This document shows positions 21,940 to 34,077 of a stretch of DNA of 64,000 nt, piece by piece; position 1 is the first letter of the stretch, and each line of letters opens with the position of its first letter. Below the pieces are notes generated by a model. It had not been told where the DNA came from and made no database searches. It saw only the letters and a list, made by a program, of their open reading frames with translations. The DNA is from Sweltsa coloradensis (taxonomy: Eukaryota; Arthropoda; Insecta; Plecoptera; Chloroperlidae): contig JAMZAV010000029.1 of assembly GCA_024449915.1 (NCBI GenBank), positions 744,001-808,000 on the forward strand. Reading direction: 5' to 3'. A program made the position numbers and the translations under genes.

Positions 21940-22440
21940 TTAAAGAACTTCAACTTGTAGTTGCTCAGTGATTTCATTAGATTCGTCATCGCTTGTCTTG
22001 GTCAGTTGACGCAGCGGGCCATCATAAAATTGCGGAATATAACCATGTAATAACTGAAATGGTGTCTTATCCGTTGTTTTATTAACAGCATTGTTTACAT
22101 CACGTTCAACGCGTTTTAAATTTGAATCCCAATCACGATGTTCGGGGTGTTGAATCGCAATTGGTATGATTGGCAGGATTGTACGATTAACTCTTTCAAC
22201 CTGTCCATTAGCTTGTGGGTGTTTGGTAGAGTTAAGGGTGTGTTTGACTCCCTTTGAGTGGCAATATTCTTCAAAATCTTTTGATGTAAAGCACGTTCCT
22301 CGGTCGGAGACGATTCGTTCTGGTAGCCCTCTCTCCATTATAAAATCTTCAAGATGCTTCAACACAGCTTTTGTTGACGTGTTCTTTGAAGGAAAGAGTC
22401 GGACAAATTTTGTTAGGTTGTCAACTATGACTAGTAGTTC
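21940..22440 (-). pseudogene. gypsy integrase catalytic core (remnant)
   Basis: The open part (21940-22365) has VSDRGTCFTSKDFEEYC, carrying the second catalytic Asp, then KHPQANGQVERVNRTI, carrying the catalytic Glu, and a typical WDSNLKRV-ERDVNNAVN stretch followed by TPFQLLHGY. Upstream, 22440-22500 has a frameshift, and the HxDHLGPF-type block that should supply the first catalytic Asp reads HMGHLGPF, with Gly in place of Asp. The core is therefore inactive on two counts. Confidence 0.8.
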
Positions 22441-22496
22441 TTTTATTCCCTTTGGAACTTTTTGTAAATGGACCTAAGTGACCCATATGTATTATT

Positions 22497-22736
22497 TCAA
22501 ATGGTCTTTTTTAGGCGGAATCGGGTGTAGTAGTCCTGGTTTCTTGGGGTTTTGTACAACATACATTCATTGCACATGTGGATGTGTTGGTGTACATAAC
22601 GACGCATCCCAGCAAACCAATAATTATTTCTGAGGCTGGCACAAACGCGATCGACAGAGAAATGTCCCATCAGATCATGGAACTTAATCACCATGCTCTT
22701 TCTCATTGACTTGGGAATTACATACAACTTGCGCAC
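22497..22736 (-). pseudogene. gypsy integrase H2C2 zinc-binding domain (remnant)
   Basis: The 79-residue frame holds FHDLMGH (H-x4-H), YWFAGMRRYVHQ and HMCNECMLYK (C-x2-C). This is the HHCC zinc module that precedes the catalytic core in Ty3/gypsy integrases. The frame breaks before the core. The module binds LTR ends in an intact integrase; here it is only a fossil. Confidence 0.8.
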
Positions 22737-22910
22737 CTTCCCCTCATTCTTGACTATTCTAAATACTCTTCCTTTGTTTAGTTCATATCCTTGGATACGA
22801 TAATTTTAATCTTTTCTGCGGTCCACCTCAGGTTTCTGTAGTATTGAAATCAATTTATTCAGTTCTTGATCTCCTTGCTGATACATCAGAATCTGATCCT
22901 CAATACTTAA

Positions 22911-23665
22911 TTGGATGAGCGTAGCGAGCGTAGCGAGCGAAGCGAAGATTCCATTTCACTACACTGGAGAAAAAAATCCGGAATGTTTTTTTTTTTTTTT
23001 CTTTCTTTCTTTTTTTTTTTGTATTTTTGTGTGTTTGTTAACACGATTCCGGCTAAACCGATACTCCGATTGCGATGAAATTTTATGGAGGCCTTCGAAA
23101 TCTCTGAACTTAGAACTGCCACGTTTTTTGAGCGCAATCGGGAAAATTTTTCTTATAAAAAACGCAATTTTACGATTTTTTTTCGATTTTTAAAAAAATT
23201 CTTCGACTTATAACACTTACATGCTTTATTCGATTGTAATGATTTTTTAACAAACCTTAATTTTATGAATTAAGATATTCGTATGAAATTTGAGCTTAAT
23301 CTAAAAATTATTTCTCATGAAAATCGAAATTTTTCGGGTTTTTTCTTTTTTAAACTATTCTTGACATAAACACTACATGCTTTACCTATTGTAATGATTT
23401 TTAAAGAACCTAATTTCATGATTAATTACTCGTGTAAAATTGAGTCGGAATTGTATAATTATTTTATGAAACATTGCAATTTTCGATTTTTTCTTTTGTA
23501 ATTACGTAAAATAGCGATTTATTAAAACATTAAAGTAATTTTAATTAAATTCATCTTAATTTAAAAAATCTTTCGAATAAGTAATGATTTTTTACAGATT
23601 AAACAGAAAATCCGCAGATAACTCTAATGCAGCTCATGCACAATTACGCTCTAATCAACTTATTA
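22911..23665 (-). mobile_element. TTGGATGAGCGTA-ended element, copy 2 (-)
   Basis: Begins TTGGATGAGCGTAGCGAGCG at 22911 directly after the gypsy remnant. It passes through poly-T (complement of the poly-A tract), CTTAGAACTGCCACG and several ATAACAC/CATGCTTTA units, and ends near CAATTACGCTC (23641-23651). It is the reverse of copy 1. Confidence 0.75.
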
Positions 23666-23686
23666 TCATCGCGGACTTAAGCGTTT

Positions 23687-24455
23687 TTGGATGAGCTAGT
23701 CGAGCGTAGCGAGCGAAGCGAGATTCTTTACAAACATCTGAAATAAATCCGGAATTTTTTTTTTTTAAATTTTTTTTCTTGTTTTTCTTTCTGTATTATT
23801 TGTCTGTTTGTTAAACGATTTCCGGCTAACGTTACTTATTTTCGATTGCGATGAAATTTATGGAGACTCAAAATCTCTGAACTTGAACTGCCATCGTTTT
23901 AGACGGCAATGGAATATTTCTAATGTAAAGGATCGCCATTTTACGAATTTTTTTGCCATTTGTAAAATATGCTTCAACTTATAACCTAATGCATTAAATT
24001 CGATTTTAATGATTTTTCACAAAACCTTTATTTTATGAATAATATTCGGTAACTCGACTGCGCAATCGAAATTATTCTTAATGTAACTCGAATTTTACAT
24101 GTTTATTTACGTTTTTAAACAATCTTTCGAACTATTACAACCTACATGTTCTACACTATTGTAATGAATTTTACAGAACTTAATTTGATGATTAAGATAT
24201 TCTTGTAAAATTTGGACGCAATCGACGATTTATTCTATGAAAATGCAATTTACGATTTTTGCCCTTTTTTAAATTACGATTCATAAAAAAATGTCCAAAA
24301 AGTAAGGTCTATTTTGATTAGTTAGATTTATTTAAACAAATATTCGAACTGTAATAATTTGTCACAGAACAACAGAAATCTCTAAGACATGTGCAGCTCA
24401 TGGCACAATTACCCATAGCCCAACGCGGCGGGACTTAAGCGTTTTCCTAATCCTA
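23687..24455 (-). mobile_element. TTGGATGAGC-ended element, copy 3 (-), eroded
   Basis: Starts TTGGATGAGCTAGTCGAGCG, then AGCGAGCGAAGCGAG, and follows the order of copy 2 with many single-base deletions. It ends at CCAACGCGGCGGGACTTAAG and CGTTTTCCTAATCCTAG, the same outer flank seen beside copies 1 and 5. Confidence 0.7.
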
Positions 24456-24684
24456 GTTAAATAAACTCTCTTATCTGAACTATCTCTTTAATGTTCAATT
24501 ACTTGTACTTACAGTGTGGGACTGAGCGGCTCACATGATATCACTGATCCGGGTCCAAATGGATCTATTCGAATTACCATATTCTTGAGTAAATCATTAT
24601 TGAATCAGAGTTTTGGCAATTGGTTTTCATATTTCCTACAATATTTTAATCATTAAAATTAATGTTCGTGAAAAATATTAAAAT

Positions 24685-24976
24685 AGGATTAAAGTTGGTG
24701 TTAAGTCGAAGAAAATTTTTTAAAATCAAAAAAATTTATATGGACGATTATCCATGAGACATAATTTAGATTTCGTCTAAAAGGGCAGTTCTAATTTGAG
24801 ATCGTTTTAAAAGAGTTCTCCATAAATTCATCGCAAGTTGAGTATGCGTTTAAGCCGAATCCGTGTTACACAAACCTAATATACAATAATAAAAAAAATC
24901 ATTCGATTTTTTTTCGTCCATGTGTTAGTGATTAGTGATAATTCAGCTATTCGCTACTTTTATCACTGCGTCATCC
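24685..24976 (+). mobile_element. TTGGATGAGC-type element, copy 4 (+), partial and decayed
   Basis: Recognisable blocks: GGTGTTAAGTCGAAGAAAAT, GGGCAGTTCTAATTTGAG, CTCCATAAATTCATCGC and a CGTCATCC end near 24968-24976. The left part is lost. The 24460-24680 interval shows nothing identifiable. Confidence 0.55.
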
Positions 24977-25035
24977 ATGCCATTTTACAGAAGCAATTTG
25001 ATTAACTAGGAAATACGCTTAAGTCCGCTGCGTTG

Positions 25036-25777
25036 TTGGATAGCGTATTGTGCATTGACCTGCCATGTTTATGCGATTTTCTGAAGTTTTGTGAAAAAAT
25101 TATTCTAGTGAAGTCATTTTTTTAAAATTAAATTAAATTAAATAAAAAATAACCTAATTTATATTATTTTTTTTATTCTTAATCGTAATTTTAAAAAAGA
25201 AAAAAAATCGTAAAATTGCTATTTTCATAACAAATAATTATTCGATTGCGCTTCAAATTTACAACGAATATATAATTCATAAAATTAAGGATTCTGTAAA
25301 AAATCATTACAATGGATAAAGCATGTAGGTGTTATAAGTGAAAGAATTGTTTAAAAAAAGAAAAAACCCGTAAAATTTCGATTTTCATGAGAAATAATTT
25401 TTCGATTGTTCTCAAATTTCACACGAATATCTTAATTCATAAAATTAAGGTTCTCTCAAAAATCATTAAATCGGATTAAGCATGTAGATGTTTAAGTCGA
25501 AGAATTTTTAAAAAATCGAAAAAAATCGTTAAATTTGCGATTTTCATTAGAAATAATTTTTACGATTGCGCTCAAAAACGTGGCAGTTCTAAGTTCAGAG
25601 ATTTCGAAGGCCCCATAAAATTTCATCGCAATTGAGTATGGTTTAGCCGGAATCGTATTAACAAACAGCCAAAAATACAAAAAAAAAAAAGAAAAAAAAA
25701 CATTCCGGATTTTTTTCTCCAGTGTAGTGAAATGGAATCTTCGCTTCGCTCGCTTCGCTCGATCATCGCTCATCCAA
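25036..25777 (+). mobile_element. TTGGATGAGC-ended element, copy 5 (+)
   Basis: Preceded by AACTAGGAAATACGCTTAAG and CGTTG, exactly as copy 1. It carries GCATGTAGGTGTTATAAGTG and CGTGGCAGTTCTAAGTTCAG, and ends CTTCGCTCGATCATCGCTCA, TCCAA at 25777. Copies 2-3 and 4-5 face away from each other, so the block is a large imperfect inverted repeat. Confidence 0.75.
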
Positions 25778-26124
25778 TATATGTATCATTTCGTTAACAC
25801 ATAATATAGTAATTATAATTAGGAGTTTGGCGTGTACAGTTCAGTCTTGCTTAAGTCTATGACTTAGTATAACGTTGTGGTTTTCTTCGGTTATTAAAAT
25901 CCTTGATTGGATGGATTCTGTTTTTGACATAAAGCAGTCACAACTATCTGATAGACCAAAGTGTTAAAATTAGTAATAAACTTGCTGTCAGCAAGGTTCT
26001 AAGTAATTAAGGGATACTTAGGAAGTTAACATTCATGTCAAAGTGACAAAACAATATGCTATTTTAAACTGAGTAAAGTAAATGCCTATAATATAAAATG
26101 GGATTTAATACAGACTTGTCGGGG

Positions 26125-26380
26125 TGGTTAGACGAGTGAGCGAGTCATGTGTTAAGTACCTGGGAACATTTGCATATTTTAAGTTTGATAAAATTATATT
26201 GGTATAAATAATAGGGTTTTAAGTTTAGTTGGTTTAAGGTTGCGTCAACTGTAAGGCCATAATGCGCCACTTTAGCCTTTGATAGGCATTTAGGTAGGGG
26301 GAAGAAAAGGAATGTTACCGGGTACTTAACACATGGCACACTCTCTCATCTAATAACGACTTTGGCGTTTTCCTAGTATG
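26125..26380 (-). mobile_element. GGGAAACGCCAAAGTCG-type MITE (-)
   Basis: Both ends are variants of a ~60-bp TIR: GACGAGTGAGCGAGTCATGT and GTTAAGTACCTGGGAACAT on the left; the complement of TAACGACTTTGGCGTTTTCC on the right, preceded by GTACTTAACACATGGCACAC. The interior (GCGTCAACTGTAAGGCCATA) is the reverse complement of the copy at 54437. About 255 bp, non-coding. Confidence 0.7.
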
Positions 26381-26956
26381 TATAATATAAAAAGTTATTC
26401 ACTGAATGGGACAATATGACATCTCTCCACAACAGTGACCATGATAATTTCTTAACGACCACGGATGTGCATAAACATTATTTGAGACGTAGAGTAGTAT
26501 TTGTTTATTGAATTAATCAACGGTTATAAGAGATTTTGGAATGTGATCGATGACGAATCATCAAAGTGCACATCTCTAAATATACAATATAAAAAAGCCA
26601 CGAATCTTAGATGTTGTCGTCAGAGGCTGTTCCACACTGTTGTCATAATATAATTGGAATCGGGACGAGCAATCATAGATATGATGTTTGTGGGAGCTTC
26701 AAACACTGCCTCGTCCTAGGTAAACTAACCGTTAGGTCATTGTTTTCATCCAAAGAAATATATTAAAACGGATAACATGCTAATGGTACATATTAAAAAT
26801 CAGAAACAATGTGATTGTACGCACTGATTGTTCAAAGTCCCCATAAAAGCTCAATAATTTACAAAGAATGATCTGAACCCCAAAAAATAAAAATATTTGA
26901 TATGTCGTATGTAAATAAAACTAGGAAGCTTCGCAAACGCTTTTTCAGGTGCGTTG

Positions 26957-27209
26957 TTGGATGTGCGAAGTTGTTTAAAAACGAAAAAAGCGTAAAACTG
27001 CGATTTTCATAAGAAATAATTATTTGATTACGCTAAAAAACGTGGCAGTTCTAAGTTCAGAGATTTTGAAGGCCTCCACAAAATGTCATCGCAATTGGAG
27101 TATCGGTTTAGCCGAAATCGTGTTAACAAACAGCCAAAAATACAGAAAAAAACATCACGGATTTTTTTCGACATTGTGGTGAAATGGAATCTTTGCAACG
27201 CTCATCCAA
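26957..27209 (+). mobile_element. TTGGATG-ended element, copy 6 (+), short form
   Basis: Only about 253 bp long. It goes from TTGGATGTGCGAAG almost directly to AAGAAATAATTATTTGATTA and CGTGGCAGTTCTAAGTTCAG, then the CGCTCATCCAA end. The internal ~160-bp repeats are missing, which fits length variation by repeat number. Confidence 0.7.
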
Positions 27210-28190
27210 ATAATTTAAGTTGTAAGTAAGTTTCGTCAGTGCATTTATTTTGATAATGTTTTCTTTTGTATTGAAAAACACATTTTCATGTATTCTTAAG
27301 GGTTTGCTTGTTATTGCCCGATTATCAAATGGCGAACATAAATCATTACCTATAATAAACAAGACATTGTTATCTTGAATGTTGATTTTTTTCATTACAA
27401 GTTAAAAAAAACTCTTCCAGTTGAAATTTTCTCATGAGGAAAAACAACAAAGGGGGCCAGCTGTGAACTTTACTTGAAGATCAACCTACAGTAGATGATG
27501 TGAATTGAGTAACCGCCCCCTTCATCAACGTCCTCTAAATCATCCCTTAGCCATCTACCCTTGTCAATCCTACAACAAAGATAAACACATTCTAATTCAT
27601 TGTAATCCGCTGGCGAATATGCAACCCTCTCGCCGTCGAGCTCTGCTAGCGAGCACATAAATATTCAGTTTGCGCCGACATCGTCCGTGACGTCACAACG
27701 GCGTCAACGTGGCACCAGGAGGAATGTGCAAAAAGCAATTCATTAATATACAAGTACGCAGAAGCTACCGGTCTCGGTAAACCGGCGGAATGTTCATTAG
27801 CTATTTTAAGAGACATTGCGTCGAGGTAAACTTCGTCAGGGTGCCATCTAGTGACGAGGTGTGAAACTACGTTTACATTGTAAACAGAGGAAAATTTATG
27901 TTAATTTTATTTTTTAATTAGATGACTTTGTATAATTAGAAATTGTTGATTATTTAACGTGATGTTCAAATGTCGAGAAGTTTACTCTATGGCTTACGTC
28001 ATGATCAAATAACGTTCGTTCGTTGATTGTCAGGAACGTAGATGTGTCACCAATGATACCTTTCAGGAGGGCCTGCAAACGGTAGAAAAATTACATTTTT
28101 ATTAAGGAAATTAAACCTGTTTTAGGGTTAAATGTATGTATGTATGCCTCTATTCATGTGAACTGGTATATTGCGAATAAGACATTTGTG
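27210..28190. other. no gene recognised
   Basis: A GC-richer patch at about 27660-27860 (CGTCCGTGACGTCACAACGG; ACCGGTCTCGGTAAACCGGC palindrome) has no long frame. The small minus frame 27470-27658 has no motif. Confidence 0.35.
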
Positions 28191-28194
28191 AAAG

Positions 28195-28362
28195 GATGTC
28201 CAAGGGCTGTTTAAGAGGGCTCAATCCCTTACATTCGCATAAACGACTGAAGAAAACCTCGAAACAAATCTTCAGTCAGAATTTCCTGTCACGACAGATT
28301 TCGTACCGGGACGCCCCGAAGCAGGGAGCGTTTAACGCTCGAGCCAACACTGTCGGTGACGC
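28195..28362 (-). mobile_element. tRNA-derived SINE, family B (-)
   Basis: On the minus strand: CACCGACAGTGTTGGCTCGA, GCGTTAAACGCTCCCTGCTT, GGTACGAAATCTGTCGTGAC (worn B box), TTCAGTCGTTTATGCGAATG and GACATCC. The 3' part is missing. Confidence 0.75.
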
Positions 28363-28399
28363 TAGAAGAACAAAATGTTTCTCTAGATCCTTATAATGA

Positions 28400-31255
28400 G
28401 ATTATTAATTATTCTTGTCAACAATATTTTTGCTAAAATCGTAAAAATATAACTTCATGGAAGTTCCTGATAGTAAAATATGTCAAGTAAGCCTGTAATG
28501 ACATCTTGTCAAGCGCAAATCGTGTAAAACGTAAATTGATATTGTAAATGAACTATTTTGTTTCTTTAATGAGTCGTTTAAAGTAAGTATTATATCATTC
28601 TACATTAAATGTTGATATCCTGGGATTTTTTTAGTATGGTCAGATATTGATTAGATGAATAGATGTCAGTTTGAACACAACAAATTGTTGTCATAGTATT
28701 TAAATACAAACTAGCAGGAAATATGAATTCATCTGTAAATTTATTTTTGATTTTCATCGCAATTGTTTTAAAATACGTACTGTGCCACATATTATACATT
28801 TTTATAGTAAGCGTGTATCAGTACTTTCAAAATAGAACATTTGCTTAGGTAGAACGTTGGCAATTAATTCAGTTGTGTGCATTTATAATAAATCTTTTTT
28901 TTTCTGACAAATAATGTATATCTTCCTCCAAAATTCCAGTTGTATGCTTGCATTGAAGTTCTTCTTAAATGAGTGGAAAATTTAGTTTGTGTGTATGTAC
29001 TTTTCGTAGCAATAAAGCTAATTAATTGAACCAAATGTTATTTTGTCCTGGCACTTCACTAGCTTATAATGTCCTCCAGAGAACGAGTAGTAGAGCGACT
29101 TGCATTGTGCTGGAATAGTTATTATACCAACATAACAAAAGGCAGAGCAATAACGTACTGTTTTATTTCGATTCTTTATACAGATGCAACCACGTTATTT
29201 CAAGTTGATCGTTCTAGCTTGACATTTTAAAAGCATTTTACTGTTAACTTGTTACTTGAAGCTTTTACTGATGGAACAAATGTTTAAATTCCTTAATGGA
29301 CGTTATAACTTTAATACAACTACTACTAAATAATAACTACTACTAATAATGAGCAACTTTAACAAAGCGTTAAAGCGTTTAACAAAGAATTAGCCCCTAC
29401 GTTGTTCGAGCTTAATGTTCATTGAAAAAATATTAATTCGTGTTAGGGACTACTTATTTGTAAAATATAATTCCTTCTACCGTATTCCAACATCAGTTTT
29501 ATTTTTAACAGTCTGTATAAACTTCGAAATACCCAATTTCATACAGGAATTAGTTATGGCATAATGTTTTTTTTTTATATTTGTGAAATAGTGGCTCGGG
29601 TCAAAACCTTTTGTAACCAGGTAAGAAAGTTATTGTTTAAACAAGATTTCTAAGCCAAGTGTAAGCTGTTACTGTATAAAGTGTACAATTTGACAATTAT
29701 AGCTTTTGGTGACTTGACTTGGACTTTGGAAGTTAGATTGTCGAGTAAGATACAAGCCACAGAAATTAAATTTGTTAAGTAGTTTAGCGGGTAAATCGAA
29801 GCTTGACAAAATCATGAGTGAAGAAATTCGGAAGAGAGTTGGAGTTAAGAAAATTATGTTTAATAAAACAGGGAAAGATACTTTGAAATAGCATGGACAT
29901 TCCCACCCCTAAATACTAAACACTTCCGGTGACAAAGACCAGCTCCCTAACTAAACCTCAATATTCTCAACCGGCCTATAACTATATAGCCAATACGAGT
30001 GTTCTCCAAAATCTGTGCCTACAAAATCAACCCCCTGACCCTACTGACGATGAAATATCTAATATTTTAACAACTATTATGTGGCCTAAAACACCCAGTC
30101 GAACATAACAATGGAAACACAGCACAAGTTTAAGCTAAAACTAATTTGGGGACTACGTCATAAATAGCCTACAGGTAGTTCGTCATATTATCTTCTATAC
30201 GTTGGGTGAATTTTCGAAAGTATCATATCAAATAACATGCCTGGTATATGTCTTTATGTTGGTATGATTATTGTAAAACAAGACTAATTCATAGAATGGA
30301 CGACATTTTCTTTTTTCGTAATTATTTTCCAGTTGTAAAAGGAATAATTATTTTAATTTCTATTCCTGTAAAGTACGTTTTGTACAACGCAAGCTAAATT
30401 ATTAGTTTTTATCTGTGCTAAAAGATTTACAACAAAGGCCAAGTAATTACTATACGTTGAAATGAGCAATTGTTTAATGGAGCATTTGAATTTTTTCTCT
30501 TGTTATTCTTTCTAAAGTTCATTCACTCGTCTGTATTGTGTCTGGCATTTTGTACTTCACTATAAGCTTCTGAAGTACAACCGTGGATTGTGTACTTCTA
30601 CTACTTCTTCTCTCAGTTTACCGCGGTTTTAAAAGTAATATTCCAGGTACTGATGTCGCAGATTGATACATTTTTACTGGCCACAGTGATCTGCAATAAA
30701 TTAGAAACCTCCTCGGAGATGATGCCAGAAATACAGTTTCACATGTCAAAAGTTTGGATATTAAGTCATAAATCTTTGTGTATTTGATAATGCCACGAAA
30801 TTGACATACTTAAAGATAACAATGTTTCTTTAACTTGGATAATAACTTAATCTTTAGTTAGGTACAAAGTGTAGGCCCTACTAAGACTTATGCTTAATTT
30901 CTAGCGTTTTGAAGATTTAAGTTTTTATCTAAAGGCTATTCGACCGCGTTTTTCAATCCTAACAAATATGCAGCCAAGTCAAAATAAAGTGAATGGCTTT
31001 GAAACCTGTCTCTATGAGAAAATCAAAACAATTTTTTCAAAATTTTTTGATCGGGCACACGGCAAATATCGCCACTTCAAAATAATTTCAAACTTCAATT
31101 CGTCCAAACACACTATTCAACGTAGGTAGTGTGCTTTGTGACATTTATTTAAAACTGGCTTTCTAGAGGCTGACTAATAGTTTTTTTTCAACAATTGTCT
31201 TTCCTGCAAATTTTTTTGTTTGGCGTTATTTTTTATTGTTTTTATAATTTATTAT
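28400..31255. other. no gene recognised
   Basis: About 2.9 kb of AT-rich sequence with only short frames. A C-rich patch at 29900-30120 has no reading frame of note. Confidence 0.4.
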
Positions 31256-31261
31256 CAGAGA

Positions 31262-31735
31262 GGATTACTATGAGTAGAGAGTTAAAATTTTAAGCTGTGG
31301 AAAGAAAGACTGAGGTGATTTGAACACATGAAGAGAATGCAGAAGTACAGGATTCCGAAGATGCAGTATGAACAAGACGCAGGAAACAAACAGAGAAAAA
31401 GAGGGATGCCCAGACTGAGATGGGAAGAAGTTATAGTAATGGATTTGAAAAGGAGAAATGCAGCTTGGGAAAGAATTAACCAGGAAAGATGTTGGGAAGA
31501 ACGAAAAATATGGCAAAAACTGGCTGGAGGTCCCTGAGGAAGATGACAGTGTAGAGGAAGAAAGTGAAGTAGATGATGCAAAGAAAGAAAAAGATGATGT
31601 ATGAGAAGCGTCAGGCATGGCTAGCCGGCTTCGATAAGCCCGGGGAGCCAAGAATGTGGTGGGAACCTCCCACCCCCTACCCGACTTAGTTGGAAATAGG
31701 GCTCGATATTAATCAGAGAGAAGATTTGTAATATT
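31262..31735 (+). pseudogene. C-terminal end of a LINE reverse transcriptase (RTE/LINE-like), decayed
   Basis: The + frame ending at TGA 31535-31537 reads RLR-stop-FEHMKRMQKYRIP, then KQRKRGMPRLRWEEVIVMDL and WERINQERCWEERKIW. This matches the usual C-terminus of RTE-like LINE polymerases (LRWFGHV-RM, GRPR-RW-DL, DR--WR). TGA at 31316-31318 replaces the expected Trp codon. The rest of the RT is absent: a 5'-truncated, dead copy. After the stop there is acidic coding-like sequence and a GAACCTCCCACCCCCTACCC 3' UTR. The minus-strand frames over this stretch are shadows. Confidence 0.75.
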
Positions 31736-32000
31736 GTGTGATTTATAACAAAAACAATATTTATATGTGAATGTTTTTTAATTTATGTAAATATTGATAT
31801 CTTTTTATGTTTTTCTTTTTAATAAATTGGTTTTAAAACAATTTGGAACAATTTGTGTGTTAAATTTAACTATTAATAATAAACACAATCAAAGTAAGAC
31901 AACTTTAAGAAACTATTTAAGAAAATAATGCACATCTTTATGTTATTTTTAGTATTTGCTTAAAAAATGGATAAGTGATACAGAATCACAGAGTATTATT

Positions 32001-32078
32001 GTTGTCCTCCTTTGTAAATCAGTTTTTATAACTGCATAGGATAGACGTTAAATAAACAAATAAAATAAAATAAAATTA
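32001..32078 (+). mobile_element. 3' end of a retroposon (GTTGTCCTCCTTTG family)
   Basis: GTTGTCCTCCTTTGTAAATC, then AACTGCATAGGATAGACGTT and a (TAAAA)n tail. Same terminal block as 47991-48060 and, in reverse, 2368-2437. Confidence 0.6.
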
Positions 32079-32303
32079 ATAGAATTTATGAATTTCTTAG
32101 ATTAATGGTGTTCTTTACTGAATGGTTTAAACAAATTGTTTGTGCCTGTTATTTAAATTTCTCTGTATTAAATAATTTGTGTGAATATACTCTTGTCTTC
32201 TTCCTATTGTTATGATTTTCCGCTAATTTTTAGGTTTATTCTATATAGGTTGACGATTGTTTTATCCAAAAGTTTCCCATAATATAAGTTTATTATTTTT
32301 GAC

Positions 32304-32466
32304 AGCCCGCACACAAGAGATTGTCTCTTACGCGGGCTTCCTATTGTGTCTAATCGATTTTTGTTATCTCATCTCAAAACTCATTGTGTAAAACTTTGAG
32401 TTGTTTACTGCTCTGGTGTTATTGTAGAATACATGCAGAAATAAAATGCATGAATTGAAATTGAAT
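32304..32466 (+). mobile_element. LINE 3' UTR end with stem-loop and GAATTGAAATT-type tail
   Basis: A hairpin at 32304-32338 pairs AGCCCGC with GCGGGCT and AAGAGA with TCTCTT. It is followed by AGAAATAAAATGCATGAATT, GAAATTGAATTGAA repeats. A 3' stem-loop next to a short repetitive tail is typical of CR1/L2-like LINE ends; family is inference. A sister tail is at about 20492-20520. Confidence 0.5.
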
Positions 32467-32469
32467 TGA

Positions 32470-34070
32470 ACTTAAAACAAACACATTTCAATCATACGTT
32501 CGTTTATATAATTTCATATATATCCAAACCTTAAGAGCAAGCCGGTGATGTTCGGCGCGTTTTTTGTCCTGCAGCCATAAATTATTACATCTAAATACAA
32601 CTTAGCCTTCTTGATAAAAAAGGACATCCGTACGCCCCTATCACATCGGATTTTCAATATTTATCATAGATTTATAAGAAAATGCGTAGTCATTTGGGTG
32701 TTTTTTTTGACCATTTGGACAGATTCCTAATTCTTGAAAATGGAATGTTTTTTTTGTTTATTTTCGACATCAATTAATGGAAATGTAATATGATAAACGC
32801 ATTCATAATTAATTTTTACACAATTATTATTTAAAATCACAAATAGATGCGACTAAAATTGGTTAAGAAATTTGAAACCGCGTACAATGAGCTTGCCGAC
32901 CTCCTATTATTGTTTAATTAAAGTTTAATATGCTTGATGAGTAATTACATACATATATAGTAGTTCATACATGATCTAAACTTTAAAACAGAGAATTTGA
33001 ATACATTTCAAGATTGGATTCATTGAAGGATAAAATATTAACCCTCGAGGTATTTCGTAGAATTTTCGATTAAATTAAAACGTTTTCTATACTACACGTT
33101 AACATATCTTCACAAATTTGTAAATAACATTTTCATAACACATAATAATGAAAACAATTCCAAGTTTTTGTTTTACTTATGCCCACCCGAACACATGAAT
33201 TGCAGCACGGTTACTGTATAACAGGACATTGCTGGGTTGAAGTTATGTCCAGGTGTTGACATTGGATACGGGAGGTGAACAACGTACACTGACACGGGGT
33301 CTAGCGGGGTCGTGTCTCGTGTGATTTACACCGCGGTCCTCGGGGTGAAGGAAGGAGAAAGTGCTGCGGGGAAATAGTGTGCGGAGATATTATTGTTTAT
33401 TTTGCACAAGAGTTTGGCAGGACGTATGTCCATTCGTAAACTACAATTTACTACAATGATACTAATTGACAAGGTATATTCGCATGACTGTGTCTATAAG
33501 AAAATAGTAACTAAAAGCACAATGATAGAATAAAAAATGATGCAAAGGAAAAAAATACTACTTTCAGTAAGAAAAAAATACTACTTTCTAATAAAATGTG
33601 GTATACAAGGATTAACAACTACTCCAAGCAGTAAAATATAACACGTAATTACTAAAGAATAAAGTGTGAAAATACAAAAAAGGCATTTTATACAATTTAT
33701 AAAATAGTCAAAAGTTCAAAATTGTTATATTCTCACGTTAAACAAATATTCGTAAAATAAATCATTCATTTATAACTTTTGTGTTTTATGCTCCATATAA
33801 TATAACAACTAAATAAGTATAATAACTATATATTTTTAAAGGAAGCTTTGTCACAAATTCAATAGATACTTACTTTTTATTATAACAATTTTATTGTAAA
33901 TCAATTGTAATGTAATGTTTACGTGAGGTGGAAATGCGTAATTAAACTATAGTAATTGCTCACTGAGCATTAATTAAAACATTGAAGACATTTATTTTAA
34001 AAATAAGTGTATAATAAGAGAATTTGATTTTTATTTTATTCAACCTTGAGAATTAAACTTGTTACAGGGT
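32470..34070. other. no gene recognised
   Basis: AT-rich. A GC-richer patch at about 33190-33380 (GACACGGGGTCTAGCGGGGT) has no open frame and no family resemblance I can name. Confidence 0.4.
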
Positions 34071-34077
34071 GCAATAT

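Larger units (their letters stand above)
21595..22910 (-). mobile_element. Ty3/gypsy-type LTR retrotransposon pol 3' remnant (-)
   Basis: Read from 22910 down to 21595: an RNase H to integrase linker rich in Gln/Glu/Leu (around 22800-22910), an H2C2 zinc-binding region, the DDE integrase core and a GPY/F-type C-terminal domain. The element is broken by frameshifts and stops. It is cut off at 22911 by the inverted end of a TTGGATGAGC element, and no RT, gag or LTR is found beyond. It is an old endogenous copy. Confidence 0.85.

Noticed and set aside
31268..31651. 127-codon Ser/Phe-rich minus-strand frame
   Set aside because: Shadow of the LINE C-terminal coding sequence on the + strand.
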